Shown here one piece after another: positions 28,032-36,519 of a stretch of 64,000 bases of DNA. The position numbers were made by a program, and so were the translations under genes. Within the stretch, counting starts at the first letter, position 1. The number at the start of each line of letters is the position of its first letter. A model generated the notes under the pieces. The model was not told the DNA's origin. It ran no database searches and worked only from the letters and a program-made list of their open reading frames with translations. Origin of the DNA: Mycolicibacterium duvalii (GTDB lineage: Bacteria; Actinomycetota; Actinomycetes; Mycobacteriales; Mycobacteriaceae); contig NZ_AP022563.1 in NCBI RefSeq assembly GCF_010726645.1, positions 1,426,001 to 1,490,000 on the forward strand, in the 5' to 3' direction.

Positions 28032-29473
28032 GGCCCTTGGATTCAAGCGGTCGTTGCAACAAATGTGGACGGGTCTGAGAGTAGCCGGTTAAGTTCCTCG
28101 GCGGGGGTGCGCCAGTTGTGGCGTTTGCGGGGTCGGGCGTTGAGTTCGGCGGCGACCTCGTCTAGCCAGCCGGGGCCGTAAAAGGACAGGTCGGTGCCTT
28201 TGGGAAAGTACTGCCGCAAGAGTCCGTTGGTGTTTTCGTTGGTGCCGCGCTGCCAGGGGCTGTGCGGGTCGCAGAAGTAGATCGGCAGGCCGGTGGCTTC
28301 GGTGATCTTGGTGTGCAATGCCATCTCGCTGCCTTGGTCCCAGGTCAGTGAGCGGCGCAGGATTTCGGGGATTTCGGGGATCTTGGCCGACATGGCCTCG
28401 GCCAGGGTGGCTGCGGTGCGATCGGCGGGCAGATGCAGCAGCACCACGAACCCGGTGGTGCGTTCGACCATGGTGCCGATCGCTGAGCCCGAGGCGGTAC
28501 TGCCCAGGATCAGATCGCCTTCCCAATGACCCGGGATCGCGCGGTCGTCAGCTTCAGCAGGTCGCTGGCTGATGTTGACCATGCCCTTGAGCTTTCCGGT
28601 GCCAGTAGGGGTGCGGCCCTGTGGTTTTCGTTGAGTGCGGCCGGTGCGTAGCGCGGTCTTGACCAGCCGGGCAAGCTCCCCGCGAGGCTGGACATACATG
28701 GACTGATAAATCGTTTCGTGCGACACCCACATCTCCGGGTCGTCGGGGAACTCTTCGCGCAGCCGGCCCGCGATCTGCTCGGGGCTGTGCCGATGCTTCA
28801 AGCGTTGCACAACCTGGTCGAGCAGGACGGGGTTGGTGTCGAGTTTGCGTGGCTTGGGACGTTTGGCGTGGGCCTCAACGCTGCCCTGCCCGACGCGCGC
28901 CCGGTATCCCGAGGCGGTCTGCCCGCGACGGGTCTCACGACTGATCGTGGACCGATGTCGCCCCAGCAATGCTGCGGCCCGAGCCGGTGAATGCCCCGTC
29001 TCCAGCAGTTCTTCTAACCGACAGCGTTCAAGAAACGACATCGGCCCTGCCGGTGATGACGCGGTGTCGAGATCGCTAACCACAGCAAGAGGTGTTCTGG
29101 GCACGTAACCAGCCTGTTGGACCCACCGCAGGGCCGTGTGCTCCGACACGCCGGCGAACACCGCGGCCTGCGTCGGCGAGGACCCCGACCGCAACGCGGT
29201 CCAAAACGCGTCCCGAGCCTCTTGCGAATACCGTGTGCCGTAATGCTTCTTAGTGGTCTGATAACCGGCGTCTCTGGCCCATTTGCGACCCGTGGCACCA
29301 GCCACCCCGGCCACTGTCGCCGCCGCCGTCGGCGACACCCCCGACCTCAACGTTGCGAAGAACACCTCGCGGACAGACTCTGGCACTTGTTTGCAGCCAT
29401 GCATCCGAAACCCCATCGAGCAACAACCCTCCATAAGCTCAGGTGTTGCAGCGACCACTTGAGATCAAGGCCC
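28032..29473 (-). mobile_element. IS30-family insertion sequence
   Basis: The element is about 1.44 kb and contains one transposase gene on the minus strand. Its ends, 28032-28061 and 29444-29473, are imperfect inverted repeats matching at 24 of 30 bases, with the strongest identity in the inner TGCAACA and the GGTCG blocks. The transposase stop codon lies inside the left repeat. I could not define a clean target duplication: the flanks read ...AAAATC and GAATCC.... It sits at the centre of a palindrome whose arms flank it on both sides. Confidence 0.85.
28043..29416 (-). CDS. IS30-family transposase
   Basis: The 457-residue DDE transposase has N-terminal helix-turn-helix segments, including repeated SPTQAAVFAGVSEHTALRWV-type units and the IS30 HTH (SPARAAALLGRHRSTISRE), and a catalytic core with Asp in IPGHWEGDLILG, Asp in LTWDQGSEMALH and Glu in QRGTNENTNGLLRQYFP. 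The reading frame is intact, so the element may be active. I place the start at ATG 29416, ten bases after GGAGGG; a GTG at 29458 lies within the terminal repeat. Confidence 0.93.
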   Translation of the reverse strand: MGFRMHGCKQVPESVREVFFATLRSGVSPTAAATVAGVAGATGRKWARDAGYQTTKKHYGTRYSQEARDAFWTALRSGSSPTQAAVFAGVSEHTALRWVQQAGYVPRTPLAVVSDLDTASSPAGPMSFLERCRLEELLETGHSPARAAALLGRHRSTISRETRRGQTASGYRARVGQGSVEAHAKRPKPRKLDTNPVLLDQVVQRLKHRHSPEQIAGRLREEFPDDPEMWVSHETIYQSMYVQPRGELARLVKTALRTGRTQRKPQGRTPTGTGKLKGMVNISQRPAEADDRAIPGHWEGDLILGSTASGSAIGTMVERTTGFVVLLHLPADRTAATLAEAMSAKIPEIPEILRRSLTWDQGSEMALHTKITEATGLPIYFCDPHSPWQRGTNENTNGLLRQYFPKGTDLSFYGPGWLDEVAAELNARPRKRHNWRTPAEELNRLLSDPSTFVATTA

Positions 29474-29500
29474 GAATCCCGCCGTGAATTCACGCTCGGC
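29474..29500. repeat. Right arm of the palindrome split by the IS30-family element
   Basis: The arm ends ACGCTCGGC and contains a self-complementary core CGTGAATTCACG at 29483-29494. Its reverse complement starts GCCGAGCGTGAAT, as does the left arm at 28004-28016. The rest of this short intergenic interval (29501-29623) holds only the promoter region of the next gene. Confidence 0.75.
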
Positions 29501-29623
29501 GCGCGGCGCTGGCGCTGCGCGCTGACGGTCGGCATGTAACGCTGGAGCCGGCTGCAGCGGTTTCACATCCGACACCGCTGCGATATGTTCGCACCGCATC
29601 AGCACCGAGCGAGGAGATCAGTC

Positions 29624-30088
29624 GTGAGAAAGATCGTCGTGTTCAGCGGCGGACTCGTCGCCGCGGGCACCGTGGCCCTGTTCGGAGCGGGTGTCGCGAT
29701 CTCCCAGCCGTCCGATTCCCACCCGCACAACGTGCTGGGCGAACAGTACGGCCGGGCGCTGGCGATCCTGAAGAGCCAAGGGGTCAAGGCGTACTTCGGC
29801 GGTTCCACCGGCAGCGTGCTGCCGCAGTCGGCGTGCCTGGTCAGCCAACAGAAGATCACCGGCCAGGGCCGCATGCAACTGATGCTGGACTGCACGCAGG
29901 AGGCCGCCGATCAGATCAAGGCCATGGGCCCGACCGGCGGTCCGCGCGTCGGCGCCAACGGCGTCACCACGGTGACCCCGACGCCTATGGTGCCGATCCC
30001 GGGCGCACCCGGTGCCGGAACGCCGGTGGCGCCCGGTGTGGCCGGAAACGTCGCGCCGATCATCGCCAACACCTCGCCGCGCCCCTGA
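29624..30088 (+). CDS. Small secreted mycobacterial protein of unknown function
   Basis: The 154-residue precursor starts at GTG 29624, seven bases after GAGGAGA, with a signal peptide (VRKIVVFSGGLVAAGTVALF, cleavage likely after AIS). The mature part has HNVLGEQYGRALAILKSQGV and YFGGSTGSVLPQSACLV, then a second cysteine in MLDCTQEAA, suggesting one disulfide, and a Pro/Gly/Ala-rich C-terminal tail (about residues 115-154). Proteins with this VLGE...GRAL...LKSQGV pattern occur in several mycobacterial copies. I know no assigned function. Confidence 0.85.
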   Translation: MRKIVVFSGGLVAAGTVALFGAGVAISQPSDSHPHNVLGEQYGRALAILKSQGVKAYFGGSTGSVLPQSACLVSQQKITGQGRMQLMLDCTQEAADQIKAMGPTGGPRVGANGVTTVTPTPMVPIPGAPGAGTPVAPGVAGNVAPIIANTSPRP

Positions 30089-30126
30089 CACGAATATCCA
30101 TGACCGGCGTTCCCACTAACTGACCC

Positions 30127-30161
30127 GTTCGTCGTAGACTCGCAATACAGTCACGACGAAC
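30127..30161. promoter_or_regulatory. Inverted repeat in front of the diiron-protein operon
   Basis: GTTCGTCGT (30127-30135) pairs with ACGACGAAC (30153-30161), and GACT (30137-30140) pairs with AGTC (30149-30152), leaving one bulged A and an eight-base loop. The 3' arm runs directly into the CAGGAG ribosome-binding site of the gene at 30173. It could be a repressor operator of TetR type or an RNA hairpin that affects translation. Confidence 0.6.
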
Positions 30162-30172
30162 AGGAGCCGTTG

Positions 30173-31072
30173 ATGTTGCGACCGCACCGTTGCGACCGTG
30201 AGATCGACCCCGGCCCGGTGCAGATCCAGGCCCGGCGGGTGCACTTCGACGTCGCCGATATCCCACTGCACTGGATTCCCGGACATCCTGTGGCTTCCCA
30301 CGTGGTGAGCATGCTCAACGTCGTATTGCCGGCCGGCGAGCGCTGGTTCGTGCAGACGTTCAACGAGGCCCTGCCGTTCATCGAGGATCCGAAGCTGGCC
30401 GACGACGTACGTGGGTTCATCGGCCAGGAGGCCACCCACGCCGACGTGCACGAGCGGATCCTGCACGAGTACATGGAGGTCCACGGGGTGGATGCCGCCC
30501 CGTTGCTGGCCCAGATCGAGCACATCTTCAGCGGCGCCCTCGCCCCGTCGGACACCCCGGATCCGCGTCGCCGGATGAACCATCTGCGCGAGCGGCTGTG
30601 GCTGATCGCCGCGATCGAGCACTACACCGCGGTCATGGGCGACTTCGCGCTCAATTGCGCCTGGGACGACCACCACGCCGACCCGACGCTGGTCGACCTG
30701 TTCCGCTGGCACGGCAGCGAGGAGGTCGAGCACCGCAGCGTCGCCCACGACGTGGCCACCTACTTCGACGACAGCTACCTCAGCCGCATCCGCGCGATGA
30801 GCGTCGCGGCGACGATGCTGTTCGTGTTCTTCCAGCGCGGCGCGTGGTACCTGGTCAGGACCGACCCGAACGTCGACGCGAACTGGTGGACGTTCAACCG
30901 GATGCGGATGCGCGACTCGAAGCTCGGCCTGCTGCCCCGTTACCGGCAGCTGTTCGGGACCAGCACGCTGGCCTACTTCCGGCCGCGGTATTCCCCGGCC
31001 GACGTGGGCTCCACCGCTCAGGCCGTGGCCTATCTGGCGGCCTCCCCCGCGGCCCGCGCCGCGCACCTGTGA
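30173..31072 (+). CDS. Predicted metal-dependent hydrolase, ferritin-like diiron fold (PF10118 type)
   Basis: The 299-residue protein belongs to the group annotated as predicted metal-dependent hydrolase. The likely metal ligands are in GERWFVQTFNEALPF, FIGQEATHADVH, AIEHYTAVMGDF and WHGSEEVEHRSVAHD, spacing that suggests a four-helix diiron bundle like ferritin and fatty-acid oxygenases. A hydrophobic helix (AMSVAATMLFVFFQRGAW) near residue 205 may touch the membrane. The ATG at 30173 follows CAGGAG. Its stop overlaps the GTG of a ferredoxin-type reductase gene, so an oxygenase role with that reductase as electron donor is more likely than hydrolysis. Confidence 0.85.
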   Translation: MLRPHRCDREIDPGPVQIQARRVHFDVADIPLHWIPGHPVASHVVSMLNVVLPAGERWFVQTFNEALPFIEDPKLADDVRGFIGQEATHADVHERILHEYMEVHGVDAAPLLAQIEHIFSGALAPSDTPDPRRRMNHLRERLWLIAAIEHYTAVMGDFALNCAWDDHHADPTLVDLFRWHGSEEVEHRSVAHDVATYFDDSYLSRIRAMSVAATMLFVFFQRGAWYLVRTDPNVDANWWTFNRMRMRDSKLGLLPRYRQLFGTSTLAYFRPRYSPADVGSTAQAVAYLAASPAARAAHL

Positions 31073-32151
31073 CGGCGCGTTCGCAGGAGCGCCCCCGGAC
31101 CCGCAGCATCATGGTCCGGGTGGCCGGGGTCGCGATCGGCGGAATGCTCTCGGCCGCTTCGGCTTTGCGACGGCCCCGTCCGCCCGGCGGCGCACCGCAC
31201 GGGCTGATCGCGCTGACGGTCACGCGACGGCGCATCGTGGCCCGCGACCAGGATGTGGTCGAACTGACGCTCACGGCCACCGATGGGAGCGCTCTGCCGG
31301 AGTGGTATCCCGGCGCCCACATCGACCTGCACCTGCCCAGCGGCCGGATCCGTCAGTATTCGCTGTGCGGGGACCCTCGATCCCGCGACGGCTACCGAAT
31401 CGCGGTGCGGCGCATCCCCGATGGCGGTGGCGGTTCGGTTGAAGTGCACGATCTGCCGCTCGGGACGCAGGTCCACACGCACGGCCCGCGCAACGCGTTC
31501 CCGCTGACGGTCCCGGGCTTCGGCTCGCCGACGCGGCGGTTGCGGTTCATCGCCGGTGGCATCGGCATCACTCCGATCCTGCCGATGCTGCAGCGCGCGC
31601 AGCAGTTGGGCATCGACTGGTCGATGATCTATGCCGGGCGTTCGGCGGACAGCCTGCCGTTTCTCGACGAGGTCGGCGCGTTCGGTGACGCGGTTGTCGT
31701 GCGCACCGACGACCGGAACGGGACGCCCGGCGCGGCGGAACTGCTCGGCGACTGCGCCGCCGGCACCGCGGTCTACGCGTGCGGACCGGCGCCGATGTTG
31801 ACCGCCCTGCGAGCCGCATTGGCCGGTCGCGACGACGTCGAGTTGCACTTCGAGCGGTTCGCCGCGGCTCCGGTCGTCGACGGGCACCCGTTCGACGTCA
31901 CCGTGGCCTCCAGCGGCCAGACGGTCGCCGTCGGCGCCGACGAGACGCTGCTGGCAGCACTGCGCAGAAATGCAGTGGCAGCACCTTATTCGTGCCAGCA
32001 GGGGTTCTGCGGGACGTGCCGAACCCAGGTACTGGCCGGGGAGGTCGACCACCGGGACACCCTGCTGTCGGAGCCGGAACGCGCGGCGCGGCAGATGCTG
32101 ACGTGCGTATCGCGGGCAGCCCGCGGTTCGGCGCTGACCCTGGACTTGTAG
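31069..32151 (+). CDS. Phthalate-dioxygenase-reductase-like oxidoreductase with C-terminal 2Fe-2S ferredoxin
   Basis: The 360-residue flavoprotein has a flavin-binding barrel (PGAHIDLHLPSGRIRQYSLCG), an NAD(P)-binding domain (FIAGGIGITPILPMLQRA, then AVYACGPAPMLTALR) and a plant-type ferredoxin with CQQGFCGTC plus a later Cys in MLTCVSRA, the four ligands of one 2Fe-2S cluster. It should pass electrons from NAD(P)H to an oxygenase. The GTG at 31069 overlaps the stop of the preceding diiron-protein gene (GTGA), which makes that protein the obvious acceptor. The first 45 residues contain a hydrophobic Ala/Gly stretch of unknown role. Confidence 0.92.
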   Translation: MTARSQERPRTRSIMVRVAGVAIGGMLSAASALRRPRPPGGAPHGLIALTVTRRRIVARDQDVVELTLTATDGSALPEWYPGAHIDLHLPSGRIRQYSLCGDPRSRDGYRIAVRRIPDGGGGSVEVHDLPLGTQVHTHGPRNAFPLTVPGFGSPTRRLRFIAGGIGITPILPMLQRAQQLGIDWSMIYAGRSADSLPFLDEVGAFGDAVVVRTDDRNGTPGAAELLGDCAAGTAVYACGPAPMLTALRAALAGRDDVELHFERFAAAPVVDGHPFDVTVASSGQTVAVGADETLLAALRRNAVAAPYSCQQGFCGTCRTQVLAGEVDHRDTLLSEPERAARQMLTCVSRAARGSALTLDL

Positions 32152-32156
32152 AGGCG

Positions 32157-32633
32157 CTATTCGTCGACGTCGAGCGCGGCGAGCAACCGGTCCAGCAGTG
32201 GCCGCTGCCCCTTGAGCAGCTTGACCCTCGCGGCGGCCAGGTCGTACCACTGCGCCCGGTCGATCTCCGGGAACTCGGTGAGTCGTCCCGAGCCGCGGGG
32301 CCATTCCAGGGTGAACGTGTTGCTGACGGTGCCGTCGAGATCGAGGTCACCGTGCACGGCGAAAGCGGTGGTCACCTTGCCGCTGGGTTGGCGGAGTTCC
32401 CCCAGATCGATTCGCGGGCCCGCCGGTGCCGGCTTGCCGAGCTCCTCTTCGAACTCCCGCTGCGCGACGGTCCACGGATCCTCCCCGATGTCGTACTCCC
32501 CCTTGGGAATCGACCATGCGCCATCGTCTTTGCGGGCCCAGAACGGGCCGCCGGGATGGCCGATCAGCACCTCGAGACGGCCCCCGGTGTCGCGGTACAA
32601 CAACAGACCGGCGCTGAGCCTGGCCACCGTCAC
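32157..32633 (-). CDS. Nudix hydrolase
   Basis: This 158-residue protein has a complete Nudix box, G-x5-E-x7-REFEEELG, in GEYDIGEDPWTVAQREFEEE followed by LG. Nudix enzymes cleave nucleoside diphosphates linked to another moiety. The sequence around the box (WSIPKGEYDIGEDP) resembles actinobacterial Nudix proteins of about 150 residues with no assigned substrate. The start is a GTG at 32633. It converges on the reductase gene with a five-base gap. Confidence 0.9.
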   Translation of the reverse strand: MTVARLSAGLLLYRDTGGRLEVLIGHPGGPFWARKDDGAWSIPKGEYDIGEDPWTVAQREFEEELGKPAPAGPRIDLGELRQPSGKVTTAFAVHGDLDLDGTVSNTFTLEWPRGSGRLTEFPEIDRAQWYDLAAARVKLLKGQRPLLDRLLAALDVDE

Positions 32634-32655
32634 CCCCGCCGTTGCGCGTCGGCGT

Positions 32656-33231
32656 TCAGATCCCGGTCCACGTCTCGTCGAGCTGCTGGGCTACGTCGAT
32701 GACCTTGGCCTGCTGCGATTCCGGGCTGTCGATCTCGCCGGCGACGTGCATGGCGATGAAGCGCTTGATCTCGGCGTCGACGCCACCGACGATGCGGACC
32801 ACCTCGGCGCGCAGCGTCTTGGAGGTGACATGGATAGAGATGTCGGAGGCCCGGGGTTTCTCGACGTCGAGGATGAGCAGCAGCGGCTCGGCGGCCCGCG
32901 CGGTCGCCTTGAGCGCGATCTCGCCGAACACCATGAACTTCGGCTTGTCGATGCGCAGGTCGACCACCATGTCGATCTCCAGCGGGATCCGGATCGCGAA
33001 GGTGATCAGCTCACCGAGGTTGCGACTGACCCGCGGCGCCTGGATCCGCACTTTGGCCGTGACCTTGGCCAGCTTGCCGGGGCCCTGGGCGATCGGGCCC
33101 ATCTCGAAGGCCTCCCCCGCGATCTCGGCAATCGCGCTGCCGACGCGTTCTTCGTTGACCGCGACCTCGAAGAACCGGCGGCCGAATTCCTCGTAGGACA
33201 CGTAAGTCGCAGCGTCGGCGGAGTTAACCAT
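32656..33231 (-). CDS. Conserved mycobacterial protein of unknown function
   Basis: The protein has 191 residues from ATG 33231 (MVNSADAATYVSYEEFGRRF). It is soluble, alternating beta-strand-like segments (VTAKVRIQAPRVSR, ITFAIRIPLEIDMVVDLRI, SDISIHVTSKTLRAEVVRIV) with a C-terminal helix (IDSPESQQAKVIDVAQQLDE). The pattern is that of a lipid-binding or SRPBCC-like fold, but I see no catalytic motif. It lies 22 bases upstream of the Nudix gene and 66 bases downstream of the next gene, all on the minus strand, so the three may be one transcript. Confidence 0.8.
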   Translation of the reverse strand: MVNSADAATYVSYEEFGRRFFEVAVNEERVGSAIAEIAGEAFEMGPIAQGPGKLAKVTAKVRIQAPRVSRNLGELITFAIRIPLEIDMVVDLRIDKPKFMVFGEIALKATARAAEPLLLILDVEKPRASDISIHVTSKTLRAEVVRIVGGVDAEIKRFIAMHVAGEIDSPESQQAKVIDVAQQLDETWTGI

Positions 33232-33297
33232 GGTGGTGTCAGCTTTGCATGCCGTCCGCGCACAATGTGACAACCCCGCCGATCGGCGGCGTCGTGT

Positions 33298-34107
33298 TCA
33301 GGTCTGATCGGTGAACCAGCACAGCCGGGACAGGGCCGCGCGTTCCTGTCCCACCCGACCGCGCACCTGGCCGAACAGCACTCCGGCGGTTCCGTCGCGC
33401 TCGACCCGCGCAGCCACCGAACGACCGGAGGCGATCAGCTTGTCCCAGCGCGCCCCGGACATCTCGGCCGCCAGCTCCGACGTGGTGGCCGGACCGTCGT
33501 CACCTCGGGTCAGCGAGGTCGCCGCGGTGACGCGGCGCAAGCCGACCTCATCGCCGCTGCACGCCGCACCGAGAAAGCTCGCGAACAACTTCTTGCCGGC
33601 CGAGCCCAAGGTGAAGAACCCCCCGGCGAACCCGAGGCTGCCGATGAGCCCCTGATTGGTCAGCATGGTCCGCCCCAGCGCCGCCCCCGCCGGTAGCGCG
33701 GCCACCCCGCCGCGGACGAACTGGCCGACCATCGAGGGCAGTTCCCAGTACGCCGACAGCGCCGCGATCCGCAGCGCGCCGTTCTCCTCCCGCAGGTCGT
33801 AGCGGATGAACGTGGGCACTTGCATCGTCAGCGCGGACGACATCGCGATCTCGAGTGTCACGTCGCGCACCACCGTGGTGCCGCTGACGATGTCGTGGTG
33901 GGCGCGGAAGTCCACGGTCCGCGGGCCGATGAACGTGTCATAGAACCGGGCGATCGCGGTGCGGCCGCGGTGCGGCGTGGACCCGACCGGGTCTTCGACC
34001 CGCCCGTCGTCGGTGAACAGCCCGATCCAGCCGTCCCGGTCATGCGCATTGGCGGCCAGGAGCGACCGCTGTGCCGCGGTCAGCACGTCAGCCCGGGTGA
34101 ACGCCAT
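33298..34107 (-). CDS. NTF2/SnoaL-like domain protein with C-terminal extension
   Basis: The 269-residue protein has an N-terminal SnoaL/ketosteroid-isomerase-like cone domain (about 1-130: LLAANAHDRDGWIGLFTDDG, VEDPVGSTPHRGRTAIARFY) and a second region of about 130 residues with Gly/Ala-rich helices (IGSLGFAGGFFTLGSAGKKL) and a repeat of a small alpha-beta unit. Such proteins occur beside steroid and lipid genes in mycobacteria. Candidate active-site acidic residues are in EDPVGS. The ATG at 34107 follows GGTAGG. It is divergent from the gene at 34214. Confidence 0.78.
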   Translation of the reverse strand: MAFTRADVLTAAQRSLLAANAHDRDGWIGLFTDDGRVEDPVGSTPHRGRTAIARFYDTFIGPRTVDFRAHHDIVSGTTVVRDVTLEIAMSSALTMQVPTFIRYDLREENGALRIAALSAYWELPSMVGQFVRGGVAALPAGAALGRTMLTNQGLIGSLGFAGGFFTLGSAGKKLFASFLGAACSGDEVGLRRVTAATSLTRGDDGPATTSELAAEMSGARWDKLIASGRSVAARVERDGTAGVLFGQVRGRVGQERAALSRLCWFTDQT

Positions 34108-34213
34108 ATCGTTGCCTACCACTTGACGCTGCAGCAGTCGACTCCCCTCGCCGGGGCGGGCACACTGGACGGTAACGCCGAGCGCGTCCGCCCGGCCGTC
34201 AGGAGGAACCACC

Positions 34214-34639
34214 ATGAGCAGCAGCGGGCCGTTCGGCTTCGACCCCGAGGACTTCGACCGTGTCGTGCGCGAAGCCGGCGAAGGGCTGCGCGAGGTGCTC
34301 GACGGCCTCGGCAGATTCATGTCGACTTCCGAACGCTCGGGCTGGTCGGCGCTGTTCGGCGAGTTCACCCGGCCGTCCGGTCGGCATGCCGAGCCGCCGA
34401 CCACCGGTGACACCGGTGACGGCGTGTGGGCCATCTACACCGTCGACGACGCCGGCGGCGCGCACATCGAGCAGGTGTACCCCACCGAGCTGGACGCGCT
34501 ACGCGCCAACAAGAACAACACCGACCCCAAGCGCCGGGTGCGCTTTCTGCCCTACGGCATCGCGGTCAGCGTGCTCGACGCGACAGGCAGCCACGATGCC
34601 GACCGGGACGCATCCGACCACGACGACGCCTCCGGCTGA
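34214..34639 (+). CDS. Small conserved acidic actinobacterial protein
   Basis: This 141-residue acidic protein has no signal or membrane segment. Visible are an N-terminal helix (DPEDFDRVVREAGEGLREVL), the conserved-looking core GVWAIYTVDDAGGAHIEQVY followed by ELDALRANKNNTDPKRRVRF, and a C-terminal Asp/Ser-rich tail. The core with ...ELDALRANKNNTDP... recurs in mycobacterial hypothetical proteins. A strong AGGAGG lies eight bases before the ATG. No function can be assigned. Confidence 0.82.
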   Translation: MSSSGPFGFDPEDFDRVVREAGEGLREVLDGLGRFMSTSERSGWSALFGEFTRPSGRHAEPPTTGDTGDGVWAIYTVDDAGGAHIEQVYPTELDALRANKNNTDPKRRVRFLPYGIAVSVLDATGSHDADRDASDHDDASG

Positions 34640-34645
34640 GAGCGG

Positions 34646-35830
34646 TCAGTTCACCAGCATCCGCAGGTGCTCCCAGCCGCGGACGGTGGAGGTGGGCGCC
34701 AGCCGCGCGGTCGCGTAATCGATGTCCCACTCGGGCCACCGGTTGAGGAGCTCGTCGAGTGCGACGCGCCCCTCCATTCGGGCCAGGTTCGCGCCGAAGC
34801 AGTAATGCAGACCCTTACCGAAGGTGAGGTGGCTGATGTTGTCGCGGTGGAGGTCGAAGGTGTCCGGGTCGCGGTAGCGGCGCTCGTCGCGGTTGGCCGC
34901 GCCGAACAGCAGCAGCATGGCGCTGCCGGCCGGCACCGTCATGCCGTAGGCCTGGAAGTCCCGGGCCATCCAGCGGGCGACGTGCGGACCGGTCGGTTCG
35001 AAGCGCAGCGTCTCGTCGACCGCGCGCAGCAGTAGGGACCGGTCCTCGGCGATCTCGCGCCGCTGCTCCGGATGCTCGGCGAGCACTTTGGCCAGCCAGC
35101 CGATCAGCCTGCCCGTGGTCTCGTTTCCGGCCCCGGCCACCACCTGGGTGTAGTGCAGCACTTCCTTGCGGGTGAGCTTGCGGTGCACGCCCTGCTCGTC
35201 GGTGAACTCGACGTTGAGCAGGGCCGTCATCAGGTCATCGGACGGGTTGGCCGACCGCCATTCCACGTAGTCGGCGTAGATGCGGCCGTCGGCGATACGG
35301 TCGGCGTCGGCGACCTTCATCGGCGCGCCGGGCTTGGTGCGCAGGTTGGCATCATTGGCGTCGCGTACCGACACCTGTTCGGACTCGGGAATGCCCAGCA
35401 GCATCCCGATCACCCGCATCGGCATCATCGCGGCCAACTCGGCGATGATGTCGAATCCTCCGGATCCGACGAGCGGGTCCAGGCAGGCGATGCAGTACTG
35501 CCGGATCTGGTCCTCGATCTCGGCCATCCGGCGCGGCGTGAACACCCGCGCCATCAACCCCCGCAACATGGTGTGCGCCGGCGGATCCTCGAACATCATC
35601 ACGCCCTTGGGCATGTCGAACTCGGACTTGACCAGTTCGAGGATGTCGCTGCGGCTGTTGGAGAACGTCTCCCAATCCGACAGAGCCTTCTCGACGTCGG
35701 AGTGCCGCGACAGCGCCCAGAAGTCGTAGCGTTTGTTGTAGTACAGGGGCGCCTCGTCCCGCAGGGCGGCATATGTCGGGTACGGGTCGGTCGTAATTCC
35801 GACCTCATAGGGGTCGTAGTACACCGTCAT
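34646..35830 (-). CDS. Cytochrome P450
   Basis: This 394-residue soluble P450 has the I-helix AGAGNETTGR oxygen-binding motif, the ExxR motif in VDETLRFEPTGP and the haem-binding loop FGKGLHYCFGANLARME (Cys near residue 347). There is no attached reductase and no ferredoxin gene beside it, so it must borrow electrons from elsewhere. The ATG at 35830 follows GAGGAG. Mycobacterial P450s of this kind often act on steroids or lipids; the family number and substrate cannot be assigned without comparison. It is divergent from mmpS across a 260-base gap in which I see no clear operator. Confidence 0.94.
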   Translation of the reverse strand: MTVYYDPYEVGITTDPYPTYAALRDEAPLYYNKRYDFWALSRHSDVEKALSDWETFSNSRSDILELVKSEFDMPKGVMMFEDPPAHTMLRGLMARVFTPRRMAEIEDQIRQYCIACLDPLVGSGGFDIIAELAAMMPMRVIGMLLGIPESEQVSVRDANDANLRTKPGAPMKVADADRIADGRIYADYVEWRSANPSDDLMTALLNVEFTDEQGVHRKLTRKEVLHYTQVVAGAGNETTGRLIGWLAKVLAEHPEQRREIAEDRSLLLRAVDETLRFEPTGPHVARWMARDFQAYGMTVPAGSAMLLLFGAANRDERRYRDPDTFDLHRDNISHLTFGKGLHYCFGANLARMEGRVALDELLNRWPEWDIDYATARLAPTSTVRGWEHLRMLVN

Positions 35831-36090
35831 CGAGTGCACGCTCCTCAACGGCCGCGGTTGGGCGACCGCACAGCATTCCGGGTTCGGTATGTGTAGCAGC
35901 GCGGTTCGACGCCGGTCAAGGGTTGCATGGTGATCTGGACCGCAGTCGCCGTCCTCACGTTGGCAGCAACACAATGACTTGAGCTAATCTGGCGCCGAGT
36001 GAGAAGTTATACCGGCTAAGTTACGATCGTCCGAACAATCGATACGACGCGTGAAGGTGGGATGCGGGGCATGTGCCGGGATCTGACGTC

Positions 36091-36519
36091 ATGATCGCCG
36101 TCCTGAAAAAGACGTGGCTCCCGCTGCTGATCGTGGTCGTCGTGGTGATCGCCGGACTCACAGTATCGCGCATCCGCACCTTCTTCGGTTCCGAGGGCAT
36201 CATCGAGACACCCCGCAACTTCGCCGACCTTCCGGAGCCTTTCGACCCCAAGGTGGTGCGCTATGAGATCAGCGGCACCGGATCGTACGCCGACGTGAAC
36301 TATCTCGACCTGGAGGCCAAGCCGCAACGTGTCGATGCGGTGGCGCTGCCGTGGTCGCTGACCCTGAGCACCACCGAGCCCTCGGCCGCGCCGAACATCG
36401 TCGCGCAGGGCGACGGCAGCACCATCACCTGCCGGATCTACGTCGATGACGAACTGAAGGACGAGCGCACCTCCACCGGCGTCAATGCCCAGACCTTCTG
36501 TCTGGTGAAGAACGCATGA
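36091..36519 (+). CDS. mmpS: MmpS-family membrane protein
   Basis: The protein has 142 residues from ATG 36091; a GTG at 36073 would add six residues. A single N-terminal membrane helix ([17 protein letters not shown]) is followed by a periplasmic beta-sandwich domain with [19 protein letters not shown] and two cysteines ([18 protein letters not shown]) that could pair. MmpS proteins act with MmpL transporters in exporting siderophores or lipids. Its stop overlaps the mmpL start (ATGA), so the two are translationally coupled. Confidence 0.93.
   Translation: MIAVLKKTWLPLLIVVVVVIAGLTVSRIRTFFGSEGIIETPRNFADLPEPFDPKVVRYEISGTGSYADVNYLDLEAKPQRVDAVALPWSLTLSTTEPSAAPNIVAQGDGSTITCRIYVDDELKDERTSTGVNAQTFCLVKNA

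Noticed and set aside
28062..29443. IS30 transposase considered as an accessory gene expression switch for malQ
   Set aside because: It lies downstream of the malQ stop and on the opposite strand; no outward promoter is visible at its left end.
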